Source: Leishmania infantum JPCM5 (lineage: Eukaryota; Euglenozoa; Kinetoplastea; Trypanosomatida; Trypanosomatidae). Taken from it: a stretch of 64,000 nucleotides of DNA. Where the stretch lies: contig NC_009416.2 in NCBI RefSeq assembly GCF_000002875.2, positions 1,302,001 to 1,366,000 on the forward strand, read 5' to 3'. The notes below the pieces were generated by a model. It worked only from the letters and a program-made list of their open reading frames with translations, was not told the DNA's origin and did no database searches. Positions 33,765-43,744 of this stretch are shown here, one piece after another; the stretch's first letter is position 1, and each line of letters begins with the position of its first letter. Both the position numbers and the translations under genes were made by a program.

Positions 33765-35846
33765 GGAAGCGGAGGCAGCACGGCTGAGGCGCATTGACGC
33801 GGGCTTGGCGGCCTCGCTGTGTCTGTGCGTGCACGGAAGTGAATGCTGTACGCATGTTCTTTTCACCCCTGACCCCCTTTGTTCGTTGGTGTGTGTGTGT
33901 GTGTGTGTGTCGGTGGGCAGCAATACGAAGGCCGCTGCGGTTAGATTATGTTAGATCCTCGCCTTTCCTGTAGCGATGTTCTCCTTTTAAAATCTTTTTT
34001 TTTGTGTGTGGGCGCGCATGCACTCTTTCGGACGCCAGCAAGATACCCCTCACATCCATCAGCGAGCAACGGTGTGTACGTTGTCGGGGCGTTGCTTTGC
34101 GTGTGTGCTTGTCTGCTCAGACTTTTTTTTTCGGGTGCAGTGCCCCGTAGGGCCCTCCCCCTCCTCCCTCCGTTCTCGGTGCTTGCCTCGAGCTTTTTTC
34201 TCTGTCGTGGCTGATGTCTTCGGCTCTTCTCCCTCTTTTGATTTCTATGTCCTTGGCACGTAACACAGGGCTGCGCAGAACACGCGGACACACCTCAGAT
34301 GGAAACGCGCTTGCACAAGTGCGTTCCCGGCGACGAAAACCAGACGCATGCCACACAAACAACGTACCTTACCCTCCCTTCCTCCCCCTCGTCAGCCACA
34401 TGTATATTGTGAGCGTTTTGTGTCTCTCTCTCGCTCGTATTACGGCTCTTTGTATCATGGGCCGCTGTCTCTGTGGCCGATGCGCGCACCAACACGCCGC
34501 ACCCTGTGATGCGCACACGCACAGACGTGCACCCACTCACGTGGGCTCGTCGCCTTTTTCTTTCGCTTTCTTTGTCTACCTTTGTTTCTCCCCACCTTCC
34601 TGTTGCGGTCTGTCGATGACCAGCGATGATGTGAGCATGCATGCCCCTTCCGCGTTGCTCGTGAATGCCCATGCGCCGAAAAGACCAGACCGACCCACAA
34701 ACACACACACACACACACGGAGTGCCATACATACAGATGCCAGCGATCGCAGCGGGTTGCTCCTCTCCATGTATGTGCTTGAGATGTGTCCGCGTGCGAG
34801 CTGCACCCACGCCCCTGTGTGCGTGCCGGTGTGTGAGGGAGAACGGCCTTCAACAACCTTTTTTTTTTGTTTTGTACTCGATGGCTCGTAGCTCAGAAAC
34901 CGCCGTGTCTTCCTCGAAGAAAAAAGAAAGCAACGCGCTGCAAATCAACGCAGCGAGAGCCCATGAGGTACGTCCGTTACGACGCCAGATGCTCCAGCGG
35001 TGCGAGGGCGCGTGCGTCGGTGCGCGATGGCGGGGAGATGCTGTGCCGGTGCAGCGCTGCACTCAGCACGTTTCTTCTTTCTGTGCGTGCTCTGCGTCTC
35101 CCGCTCTACGGTGGCGGTTGCTGGGAGGGAAGCTTCTCTTGTTCTCTCGCTGGCCACTGAGGATCGCTTGAAGCACCCGAGGGGACTGTGAAGTGCCGTT
35201 TGTTTCTCCCTCACTTGTGAAGAGACGGAGAGAGGGGCGCCGGCGCGTCTGGCATGCAGCTCAAGTGTGTGCACGCTCCTTCTCTCGCTTCGTGTCGACT
35301 CCTCTCCCTTTCGGCGCATGCAGATGCGCGTCGAAGCGTGTTGCCTGGGCGCCGCTCCGCTCATGCCCATCCGGGCTCATGTGCGCCATCACTATCCCCC
35401 TTTTTCTCCTTTTCCTTTCCGTTTCCTTTGGGACACCTCTACACGCACTGTTTCTGTCTGGCGTGCTCTCGCACTCCACTGCACTGCCACCCCTCTCTCT
35501 TGTGCTCTTCTCTTCTGGCGCTCTCGCCCCCTTTCTCGTTCTCCTGCTGCGGTCACAACGCACCGAACACGAAAAACAAAGGGGACAACAGAAGGGAGAG
35601 GAAGCCATCGACACAGCCGAGGCATCAGCGCCTTTTGATACTTTCGCACTGTTCGGCGGTGGTGCGTATCGACTTTTCTCTCACTCTACTCACGTACACA
35701 CGCACCGACATTCACCGGCGCGTCCAGCGGTTCTGCAGGATTGTACCTCTCTTCAGCTCTGCCTCCCTCCCTATCTCTCTCTCGCGCGCGCTCCAGCAGT
35801 GGAGCGTATTCTGCATTGGCATAGGCAGGGAAAACAAAGAGAAAAC
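33765..35846. other. Intergenic region, no gene seen
   Basis: GT repeat near 33889-33910, AC repeat near 34700-34718, T runs near 33991-34000, 34124-34131 and 34859-34868. The ORF leading into the next gene is open from 35193, but its upstream part is low-complexity leader sequence. Confidence 0.6.
35755..35796 (+). promoter_or_regulatory. Probable spliced-leader acceptor for the 114-aa gene
   Basis: A dense C/T tract with CTCTCTCTC is followed by CCAG, with the AG at 35795-35796. The first ATG after it is 35847, giving a 50-base leader and fixing the start of the small gene. Confidence 0.55.
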
Positions 35847-36191
35847 ATGGGGTTTCGCATGCTGCAAGACTTTATGCGCGTGCAGCGCTGGGAGCGCTCG
35901 ATCAGGAGGCGCGAGGATCACTCAGATGGCATTGTTGTACGCGGCATTCGTATGATCCCGTGGTCTGGGGTGGCCATGTTCTTCTTCATTATGGTTTTCT
36001 TCGGTTTCGACCTCGGTGCCGGCATCAAGCAGACAGCGCGGCAGATCAAGGAAAAGAAGAAGGATGCGCAGACGACGCTGGAGGTGCAGAAGATCCAGGC
36101 GCGACAGTGGTCGGTGGAGCAGGTGAAGAACTTTAGAGAGGGTGAGATGCCGCAGCCTTCGTGGGAGAAGGGCGGTCCACGAGCGAGGTGA
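35847..36191 (+). CDS. Hypothetical single-span membrane protein, 114 aa
   Basis: I do not recognise it. The basic, amphipathic N-terminus (MGFRMLQDFMRVQRWERSIRR is the first 21 residues, abbreviated here as positions 1-21) leads to one strong hydrophobic helix at about 39-58, rich in Phe and Met. This is followed by a long charged helix rich in Lys, Gln and Ala (61-95), likely coiled coil, and ends in a Pro/Gly/Arg tail. The pattern resembles small accessory subunits of mitochondrial respiratory complexes or of the ATP synthase, of which kinetoplastids have many lineage-specific examples, but this is inference from shape only. The frame is open far upstream, and the start was chosen as the first ATG after the splice acceptor. 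Alternative starts at Met5 or Met10 are possible. Confidence 0.78.
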   Translation: MGFRMLQDFMRVQRWERSIRRREDHSDGIVVRGIRMIPWSGVAMFFFIMVFFGFDLGAGIKQTARQIKEKKKDAQTTLEVQKIQARQWSVEQVKNFREGEMPQPSWEKGGPRAR

Positions 36192-37084
36192 CGTGGAAGA
36201 GGCGGCGTGGCGGCGGAGGCTAAATAGAAGGGCAGATGAGGTGCACTGTGTGCGGCTCACGTTGTCGGCGCTGCCTGCCCCCCTTCTTCTTCCCCGGCAA
36301 AGTGGTATTCTTTCCGTAGTGTGCTGCCATTGCGCTCCTCCTGCTCGGTCTGCCACACCCTCGTCTTTCCTTTCCCGCCTGCAGGGCGACAGTGGGGGGG
36401 GGGGGTGGACCGGAGACGGAGAAGAGGGGGGCGATTCAGCCACGCAGCATCCCGCCCTAAACAAGGCGCGACAAACTCCGTGTAGGCACTCTTTGGACAC
36501 ACGCGCACGCTCACAAGTCTATCCCTGACTGAGCACTCGCACACACGCACACACACACACACACACTCGGACAAAGACCCACATAGGCCCAACGGCGTGC
36601 TGGTGGTGACAGTAGCATGCTTCGGTGTCGAGTGCTTTTCATTGCTGTTTGGATGCACGGTGTTGCGGCTGCTGCCTGTCTCTCTCAGCACTTTACAGAG
36701 GGAAGCTCTTGTTCGTTTCCATTGCTGATATATTGAGCTACCTCGGCCGTGTGCAGCGCAGAGGCGCCTTAGCGTCCCCTCTCCGCCTTTCCGAAGCACA
36801 CAATGCACCGCGGTGCCAGACGCAGGCGCTCATCGTGGTAGTGCGATGAGGCTTTTACTGTCTTGTTGTCTGTTTCTTTTTCTTCATGTTGCTGCTGCCC
36901 CTCTTCCCCCTCTTGTGCTCTTCGCGTTGTGCTCGCATCGTCTTTTCTCGAGGACTGCGTCGTCTGCCTCGTTGCGCGCCACGCCCTCGTGTACAAGTCC
37001 TTATCCTTCCTTGGTGTTCACCGCCCCATTCGCTGGAGCGCAGCTGCGTCAGCAGCGCCACGGTTTCCCATCCCCTCGCCAGAC
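36192..37084. other. Intergenic region and leader of the 1111-aa gene
   Basis: Holds a G run of 13 bases at 36393-36405, a second G run near 36426-36431, an AC repeat at about 36541-36566, and then a pyrimidine tract. No gene seen. Confidence 0.65.
36855..36952 (+). promoter_or_regulatory. Spliced-leader acceptor for the 1111-aa gene
   Basis: A pyrimidine-rich tract of about 90 bases has its first AG at 36951-36952. The first ATG in any frame after that AG is 37085, which begins the long ORF. This gives a 132-base leader and settles the start. Confidence 0.6.
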
Positions 37085-40000
37085 ATGCTCAACAAGGTCA
37101 TCCAGGACATATACCACCTTCGGCGCGTGCACGCCGTGCTACCTGACGCGGTGCTGGGCGACACTCTCAAAAACAAGCTCCTGCGCCTTTCCTTGCAGCC
37201 CTCTCTGCAGGAGCTCAAGCATCGAGCCCAGCAGGCGTACGCCAGTGCCCATGAAGGCAATCAACTATGTTCTTTGCCCTCGGACAGCCGATGGGGCCAC
37301 GGCGGCGGCACGCTGAGCTACTCCCCATACACTATCAACCCATCTGCTCTGTGCAATCTCTTAGACAGCCTAGCATACTTCCACTTGGGCAGCAGCGCCG
37401 TCGCGAAGGAGGCGGTGCAGCTCGTGCAGCTCAGCGCGCCGTCCATGTCGGTTCCACAACTGTGCACCACACTGGCTGCGTGCTGCGCGCTTGGAGCGCA
37501 GACCGACATCACAGCGACGGCGCTGCCACTGCTGCGCACGGCATTGAACTCGTACACCGGGCCGTCATCCTTGGGGGATGATGGGGCGGCGGTGGCGTCG
37601 TCAGCGGCCGGCTCGCATAAGTCCAACGAGGCACCGCTTCTCTTCTCGCAAGGTAACATCGTTCTGCTGCTGATGGAGGCGCTGCAGAGGGCCGGGGTTG
37701 AGGATGTGCAGGTGTGGCACCTGCTCGCGGAGCATTGCCTCCGCTACCTCGACTCCTTCGACGGCAGGCAGCTCTGCAACGTCATCGAGGCACTCTGTGC
37801 CGAGGGCATCGACGACTACCCAGACTTCTTTGTAGCCGCAGAGCGGCACATCACGTCGCAGCCGTCTAATTACTTGTCACCGGATCAGTTGCAGAGGGTG
37901 GTGCACTGCTACAAAGACTTGCATCAACCAGTGGTGTCGCTGCTCGCGTTGGTCAATGCGACGCCGCTTCACGGCGAGGATGTTGAGCGATCCATCAGTG
38001 CAGCAGCCGCTGTCGTGGCTTTCTCCAGCAGCAGCGGCCTCGACGGCTGTGGCAAGGGTAGCCGAAGTGCGTCGGGCGCCTCAGAGACGGCTCGCGTGGC
38101 GACGCTGCATCCTTCCTTAGAGGCCTTCGAGGGGGCCGCCATCAAGGCGGTGGAGTCCGCGGATGCTCAAGGGGTTTTGGACCTCCTCCAAAAGTGCGAG
38201 CAGCGACGCGTCATGACGGCACGCGCTATGGATGCCACACTCGAACGCCTACTTGCCTTGTACTACCCCGAACTGCGGAGCGGCGCCGCCTGTGCGGCGG
38301 CGAAGGGTACCGAGAGCGCATCCCCTACCGTGGGCGCCACCGATGCCGCCGCTCCGCCACCGCAGCCCCGCCACACTCCAGTGGAGCTGCACCATCTCTC
38401 CCAGGCCCTTGTGGCCGCTTTTGAGTTCAATGATGCCGCGCTTTTCGCTCAGCAGCTGCCGACTGCGGCGAGCACTGATGACGGAGAGAAGAATCCCACG
38501 ATGCCCGCCAAACCCGCGGCAGTGACGGCGTTGCTCGACGCCCTCGCCGGGGAACTGACGCGCTGGTACCACCACCGTGTGCTGCACCTGGTGCGGTACG
38601 CGTTGCGGCTGCTGCCCGCTCCATCGCAGCCCCACACTTTCTACCGCGCCGTGGTTGATCACCTCCGCCGCTCCAATGACCTCTCGTCACACGAAGGGCC
38701 ACCGCAGCTTCGCAGTTTGATCGACGCGCTTCTTGCCTTGCGCGCCTATGGCGGAGAGGCGATACTCGTGCAGTACATGCCAGCCATCACCGTCGCCGTG
38801 CAGAACACGCCTCGCAGCACCCAGCTTGAGCTCACGGCTCTGCTGGCCAACTTGCCGTGCGCCAAGGAGGAACTCATACCCGGGGTCTACCGACAGTGGG
38901 GATCCCAGAAGCGCTGGCTTCGCACCATCACCGAGGAGGAGGTGGGGTGGGCACTGCAGATCATGTCGCGCAGCGGCGGTCTTCGGGACTCACAGATCCT
39001 ACATGCTGTGCTGCAGTACGTGCAGGCGCAGCGCGCACAACTCCCGCCGCAGCGCGTGGTGGAGTACCTGCATCAGCTGGCTCGACTAGGCGTGCGAGAC
39101 CTGGAGTTCTTTACACAGACTGCGGAGCAACTGATGCGGCGTGCGGTCGGGTCCGCCTCGTCCGTGGCTCTCGCAGCACGCGGCGGCGCAGCACAGCCGG
39201 TGAGCGCCTCGTCCTCAACTTCTCAGATGATGGTGCGACATCAGCAGTGGCAGGTAACAACGGTCCACGATCTCTGTCTCCTCCTCTTCACCTTCACGTT
39301 TGTGCTGCGCGACTCGATTCGTGTCACGCAGCAGATTATTTCGCGCCTCAAGATGTGCGCCTCCTCTGCCGCGCCGCGCGACATCGCGCTAGCGCTGTAC
39401 AGCTTTGTAAAGCTGCGCGTCGCGCATAACGACGAGGTCACCGGGCAGCTGTGCGAGCGGGCCTGTGCCACTCTCGCAGAGTTCCGCGCCGCTGAGCTGG
39501 CGAGCATGTGGAGCTCGCTGCGCTGCCTTCGCCATCCACACGGCAAACTGCGTCAGCGAACGCTCGACTTGCTGGGCTCCAGCACCGCCGATGTTTGCCC
39601 CAACTGGCGGTTTTCAGACAACGACTGCGTCTCCCTCGGCTCGGCTCTGCTCCTGACCGAGGCTCCACCGTCCACCACCGATCAGCCGCTTGTGCCGCCT
39701 CAAGCTCACGAAGACAGCACCGCTGCGGGCGACGCGGATGAAGGTGAAGCCCCTGCTCTTCCTGGCCCCTCTGCCCCAGTGAGGAGAGGGCTGGGGGCGG
39801 CGGTGCCACTTCCCGCAGTGTTCGAGCGGCACTTTGTGGAGGTGTGCCAGCGTCTCCTACCGGCTGCGACGGGTCAGCGGCTGTACCTCATTCTCTGCAG
39901 CCTCAGTGCGTGCCAGACATCGCTGAGCGTGCCAGTTGAGCTGTGGGAGAAAACGCTGACGACAGTGGATACACACGCCGAGTCGCTCTCTACAGGAACT

Positions 40001-40420
40001 CTTGGTGAGCTCGTTGGCACGGCGCAGCTGGAGGTGCTGGCGGCGTTGCGGCGCCTGCGCGCTTGCGTGGTGGATCCGGTGGCCCTTGCCACAGTGGAGG
40101 TGGCGCAGGAAACCATGTCCAGGCCTTCTGCAGCGAAGAAAGGAAACGCTGGTGCCGCTGGCTCTGGGAGGTGGGTAGCGCCGTACTGCCCGCCGCGGCT
40201 GTGGTCCACTTTGCGGCCGCAGTGGCGAGAGCTGACGTGTAGCGCAGCAGTGCTGGCACGTCCAGACCTGATTGAGGTTGTGGTAGACATCAAGGGTGGG
40301 GGCGACTCACCAGAAGCCGCTGCGGAGCCTAAGGCGGGGCGGCGGTCTGCTGCGGCTTCGGCGAAGAAGTCTACTGTGCGCAAGGGGCGTTCGGTCAAGG
40401 ACGCAGTTCACCTGGTATGA
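37085..40420 (+). CDS. Hypothetical protein, 1111 aa, probable helical-repeat protein
   Basis: I do not recognise a named family. The open frame extends upstream to 36863 without an ATG, so 37085 is the first possible start. The N-terminus (MLNKVIQDIYHLRRVHAVLP) is basic and could act as a mitochondrial presequence. Much of the protein is built of helical pairs about 35-40 residues long, for example residues near 95-140 and 690-900, with leucines at repeat-like spacing and phrases such as ALALYSFVKLRV and LASMWSSLRCLRHPHGKL. These are interrupted by Ala/Ser/Pro-rich linkers. This style resembles the FASTK/RAP- or OPR-type helical proteins that handle mitochondrial RNA in trypanosomatids, but I cannot point to a RAP domain. 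The C-terminus is basic (Lys/Arg-rich, about 1075-1108). It is a real gene by length and codon use; function is open. Confidence 0.85.
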   Translation: MLNKVIQDIYHLRRVHAVLPDAVLGDTLKNKLLRLSLQPSLQELKHRAQQAYASAHEGNQLCSLPSDSRWGHGGGTLSYSPYTINPSALCNLLDSLAYFHLGSSAVAKEAVQLVQLSAPSMSVPQLCTTLAACCALGAQTDITATALPLLRTALNSYTGPSSLGDDGAAVASSAAGSHKSNEAPLLFSQGNIVLLLMEALQRAGVEDVQVWHLLAEHCLRYLDSFDGRQLCNVIEALCAEGIDDYPDFFVAAERHITSQPSNYLSPDQLQRVVHCYKDLHQPVVSLLALVNATPLHGEDVERSISAAAAVVAFSSSSGLDGCGKGSRSASGASETARVATLHPSLEAFEGAAIKAVESADAQGVLDLLQKCEQRRVMTARAMDATLERLLALYYPELRSGAACAAAKGTESASPTVGATDAAAPPPQPRHTPVELHHLSQALVAAFEFNDAALFAQQLPTAASTDDGEKNPTMPAKPAAVTALLDALAGELTRWYHHRVLHLVRYALRLLPAPSQPHTFYRAVVDHLRRSNDLSSHEGPPQLRSLIDALLALRAYGGEAILVQYMPAITVAVQNTPRSTQLELTALLANLPCAKEELIPGVYRQWGSQKRWLRTITEEEVGWALQIMSRSGGLRDSQILHAVLQYVQAQRAQLPPQRVVEYLHQLARLGVRDLEFFTQTAEQLMRRAVGSASSVALAARGGAAQPVSASSSTSQMMVRHQQWQVTTVHDLCLLLFTFTFVLRDSIRVTQQIISRLKMCASSAAPRDIALALYSFVKLRVAHNDEVTGQLCERACATLAEFRAAELASMWSSLRCLRHPHGKLRQRTLDLLGSSTADVCPNWRFSDNDCVSLGSALLLTEAPPSTTDQPLVPPQAHEDSTAAGDADEGEAPALPGPSAPVRRGLGAAVPLPAVFERHFVEVCQRLLPAATGQRLYLILCSLSACQTSLSVPVELWEKTLTTVDTHAESLSTGTLGELVGTAQLEVLAALRRLRACVVDPVALATVEVAQETMSRPSAAKKGNAGAAGSGRWVAPYCPPRLWSTLRPQWRELTCSAAVLARPDLIEVVVDIKGGGDSPEAAAEPKAGRRSAAASAKKSTVRKGRSVKDAVHLV

Positions 40421-42726
40421 CGTATGCGAATGACCACCTGCTCAGCGCTTCAACCGTCTCGCTCGCTCGCTCGTCCTGCTCACCGTGCCCCCCCCCCTCT
40501 GCGCCGCATGCGGAGCCTGGGCTCATTGTGTTGAGCCCTCGAGACGCGCTCCCCCCTCCGTCTCCTCTATCCATGATCACAGACATATCTTTTTTTCTCC
40601 TTCCTTTGCTCGGCTCTGTTGCAGTGTGTGCACGTGTGTGTGTGTGGCTACCTGTGCAACACCTTCGCTGCCGCCCACTTCTATTCACTGCACTCTTCTC
40701 GCTCTGTCGTGGTCTCTTTAACCGTTGATGACCCCCCCCCCCCGCAGCTAGGTAAGCAACCAGAACACAAGGATAAAGTAGTAAAGAGGGCGTCTCAGCA
40801 CTCGAGTGCAGCTGTGCGGCATAGGGAAGGCGAACGTACGTAGTCGCACCCCCACGCTGAAGGTCTCTCTAATTTTTTCCGCACTCTATAGGTATGTGGA
40901 AACCCTCGCATGTGCATGCGAGAGGTACCCTACCGTGGAGAGTGAGATAGGAGGGTCTGAGGGAGAGGATGTCCTGTCCAGCTTCTGCGTGGCTTCTCCT
41001 CTCGATTTGCTTTTAGCTCATCCTTTATGTGTGCCTGCGTGTCTGCCTGCCAGTCCCTTCGCACCGCGCGCATAACAGTTGTGGACATCATGCTCTGCAT
41101 CTTTATCGTTCGCTTTCTTCCGTCGGTCAGGTCTAGTTGCGTTTCTTCCGTCTTCTGAGGCACTCCAACTCCCGTCGCCGCAATTTGCGACTTTCTGTGG
41201 CTGCCACGGATGCGGCCCATCGCCCATCACACATTCGGCACAACCGCCTCTCTTTTCATCCCCTTTCGCTACACTCTGGTTCTGAGCATCTGAACAAAGG
41301 ATGTGCACACCGGAAGTAACGGAGCACACGCGCATCCATTACGTGTGCCACAGGTGACGGAGATTCCAGGAGAGCGGACATCATGAGAATCCACCAGCGA
41401 ACGAGTCAACGACCTCACACCGTGACTGTGAGGAAAAAGGTGGGTGGTTGCTTGGTGATGCGCTAGTGGTCTTGTCTGGAGGTATCGTGGCTAACCAAGG
41501 TACCCCTGCTGGCAACGTTGTGCTTCTTTAGGGCGGTGGCGGTGGTGGAAAGGACTAGAGAGGAGGATGTAGGCGGATTAAGGAGGGGCGGCAGTTTAGC
41601 TGCTACTAGAGAGATGCTCGACCACGCTGTTTTCGACCCGACGTGGCTGATGTGCGTGTGAGTCTGCAAATGCCTGTGGCGATGCGTGCGTGCGTGCGTA
41701 GATGTGCTTCTGTGTGCAGCAGAGAGGTGGGGAGAGACATGTCGGTGCCGCCTTCCTTTCTTCTTGCAGCCTTGAGTCTGCCATCTCATACATTAAGGGT
41801 TCAACACTGAGAGGGATGTCTTTGTGCGGGTGCGTGTGCGTGTGTGTGCGCCCGTGTGGTCTGACCAGAGGGGCGTGCTCGGACGCGCTCTTCCGCCCTC
41901 TTCGCGCTCCACACACACACACACACACACCCTTGCACAGACCTCTGCCCCCTCTCGCCTTTCTTCCATAGTGTTTGCCTGAGTCATGTGAGAGAGAGCG
42001 AGTGTGCGGCGAAGCGAAAAGGACAACCAAAACTTGTTTTCGGGCGTGCGTGTGCATGCCTCGCGGTTATTATGGCAGCGTCTTGCCCGGCCCCCCTTCC
42101 CCTTCCCTTATGCACACAGTCGCATGCTCAACTACGAGAATGGGGCGCGGGCGTGTTGGAAAACCAAGCAGAACAGTAGACGAAAGCATAACTCTGCCGA
42201 ATGGGCAGAGCGGTGTCTTCCGTCTCTCTCTCATGTACCCCGCGGGTAGATGCAAGTGCACGCTCGCGTGGTGCCTTCAGTGAGGCAAACGCGAAGGGGA
42301 GAGGAGGGGGCACGTTGCTCTTCCTCTCGTGTACATGCATCTGTTCTTGCGTGTGCCTCTTCGCACTCCGCCGGAGGCCCTCACGTACGCGTGTCTCCCT
42401 CGAGTTGGCTCCCTTTCTCTCTGTGCACGTGGAGGGCGCAGTGATATCCTGGGCAGCGCGTGCGCACGTCTCCGCGGCTGCACAAGCCCCTCCCCGCATC
42501 GATGGCCGACGTGCGCAATGTTTTCTATCGTTTCTGTTCACCTCCCCTCCCCCTTTCTTCCCGCTGCCTCTCGGTACATATTTGAATTCTGTCGCTGCTC
42601 TTTTTTTTTCCGTGGAACCGACATGGGTGCTAACAACTCGCCCTTACATGCGCGCACGGCGGGCGGCGCGGCTGTAGATTTCCTACACCATCTGCAGAAG
42701 CTCCTCCTCAACACACCCGCCCACCC

Positions 42727-42734
<8 letters not shown>

Positions 42735-42761
<27 letters not shown>
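42735..42761 (+). repeat. AC dinucleotide repeat, about 13 units
   Basis: The longest uninterrupted AC microsatellite noticed in the window, in intergenic DNA. Length is probably variable between strains. Confidence 0.8.
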
Positions 42762-43533
42762 GCGAAAAAGGAGGAAGGCAAAGACGTCTTCAAGTTCGAA
42801 AGAGAGAGAGAGGCAGGGGGCGCTTCGTTCCACCACCTCCGCGACGCACGCGATGCATGTGTGCGGGCGTCTTTAGTGAGTACTTTGCTTCTCTTCTTGG
42901 CGAGCGTTCGACTAGCCTCTTCTTTTTGTGTGTTTTGCCCGCGTTCGGGGTGCGTGCAAGCGTACATATGTGCATATGTATGCGTATGCGTGTACGTGCT
43001 TGGATGTGAGGCCACATCACACCTGCGCCAGTGTATGCTTCTCATTGCTCGTGGGTCTATCCGCGTTGCGTGGTGCTCTCTGCGTAGTCGATTTCTCTCC
43101 TCTTTCCTCGTTCTCTGAGGGCGGCACGCCATCACGCCACCCGTACGCACCCGGTAGACGGGCACGCACATACGCACACATCCATCCACCGGTATACACG
43201 CTCGCTAGGCTGCATTTCTGATCGTCTCTTTTTTACTTTGCGTTTGTTTTCGCCGCTTTCTTCAGCTCTTGCAGTGTTGTCTCAGATAATATCGTCTTCC
43301 TTTCTCTTTCCCTGTCTCCTTATTCGTCTTGGGCCCCTTCCCCCCTTCCCCCCCTCCCTTCTCTCCCTCATTCATTGGGCCATTCTGTCTCGAGACGTCG
43401 CTGTACGACCCTTCCCTCCTGCCATGAGAGAGCGCGCGCGCACACACACACACGCACACGCCTTCACCTGCTCACCTTTTTCTCGTCGTTGCTTCTGTCG
43501 TATGAGGGTAGGAAAGCTCGTTTTGCTTCCTCA

Positions 43534-43571
43534 CCACACACACACACACACACTCATATATATATATATAT
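43534..43571 (+). repeat. Adjacent AC and AT dinucleotide repeats
   Basis: About ten AC units followed closely by about eight AT units, 170-210 bases upstream of the multidomain gene and probably outside its mRNA, given an acceptor at 43673-43674. Confidence 0.75.
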
Positions 43572-43604
43572 CGACGGTCTACGCAGCACCAGCACCCCCC
43601 TCCT

Positions 43605-43674
43605 CCTCTTGGCGCGCGCGTGTTCCCGCCTTCCACGCTTACACACTCTCTGCGCGCGTCTCTCCACACGGCAG
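43605..43674 (+). promoter_or_regulatory. Probable spliced-leader acceptor for the 1318-aa gene
   Basis: C/T-rich DNA from about 43605 is followed by the AG at 43673-43674. The first ATG after it is 43745, giving a leader of about 70 bases. Confidence 0.45.
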
Positions 43675-43744
43675 CGCAGCGTGGCAACTGGTGCCTGTCT
43701 ACACGCAGGCCCACACACGCGCGTCGCCTCCTATTGCGTGAACC

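Larger units (their letters stand above)
40421..43744. other. 3.3 kb intergenic region, microsatellite-rich, no gene seen
   Basis: Contains C runs (40732-40743), AC repeats at about 41910-41930, 42735-42761 and 43534-43553, and an AT repeat at about 43556-43571. ORFs of up to 226 codons cross it but are low-complexity. Probably a long 3' UTR of the upstream gene plus the leader of the downstream one. Confidence 0.6.

Noticed and set aside
41900..43575. Regularly spaced AC repeats, considered as an array
   Set aside because: They are simple dinucleotide microsatellites with irregular spacing and no unique spacers of constant length, so neither CRISPR nor a tandem gene array.
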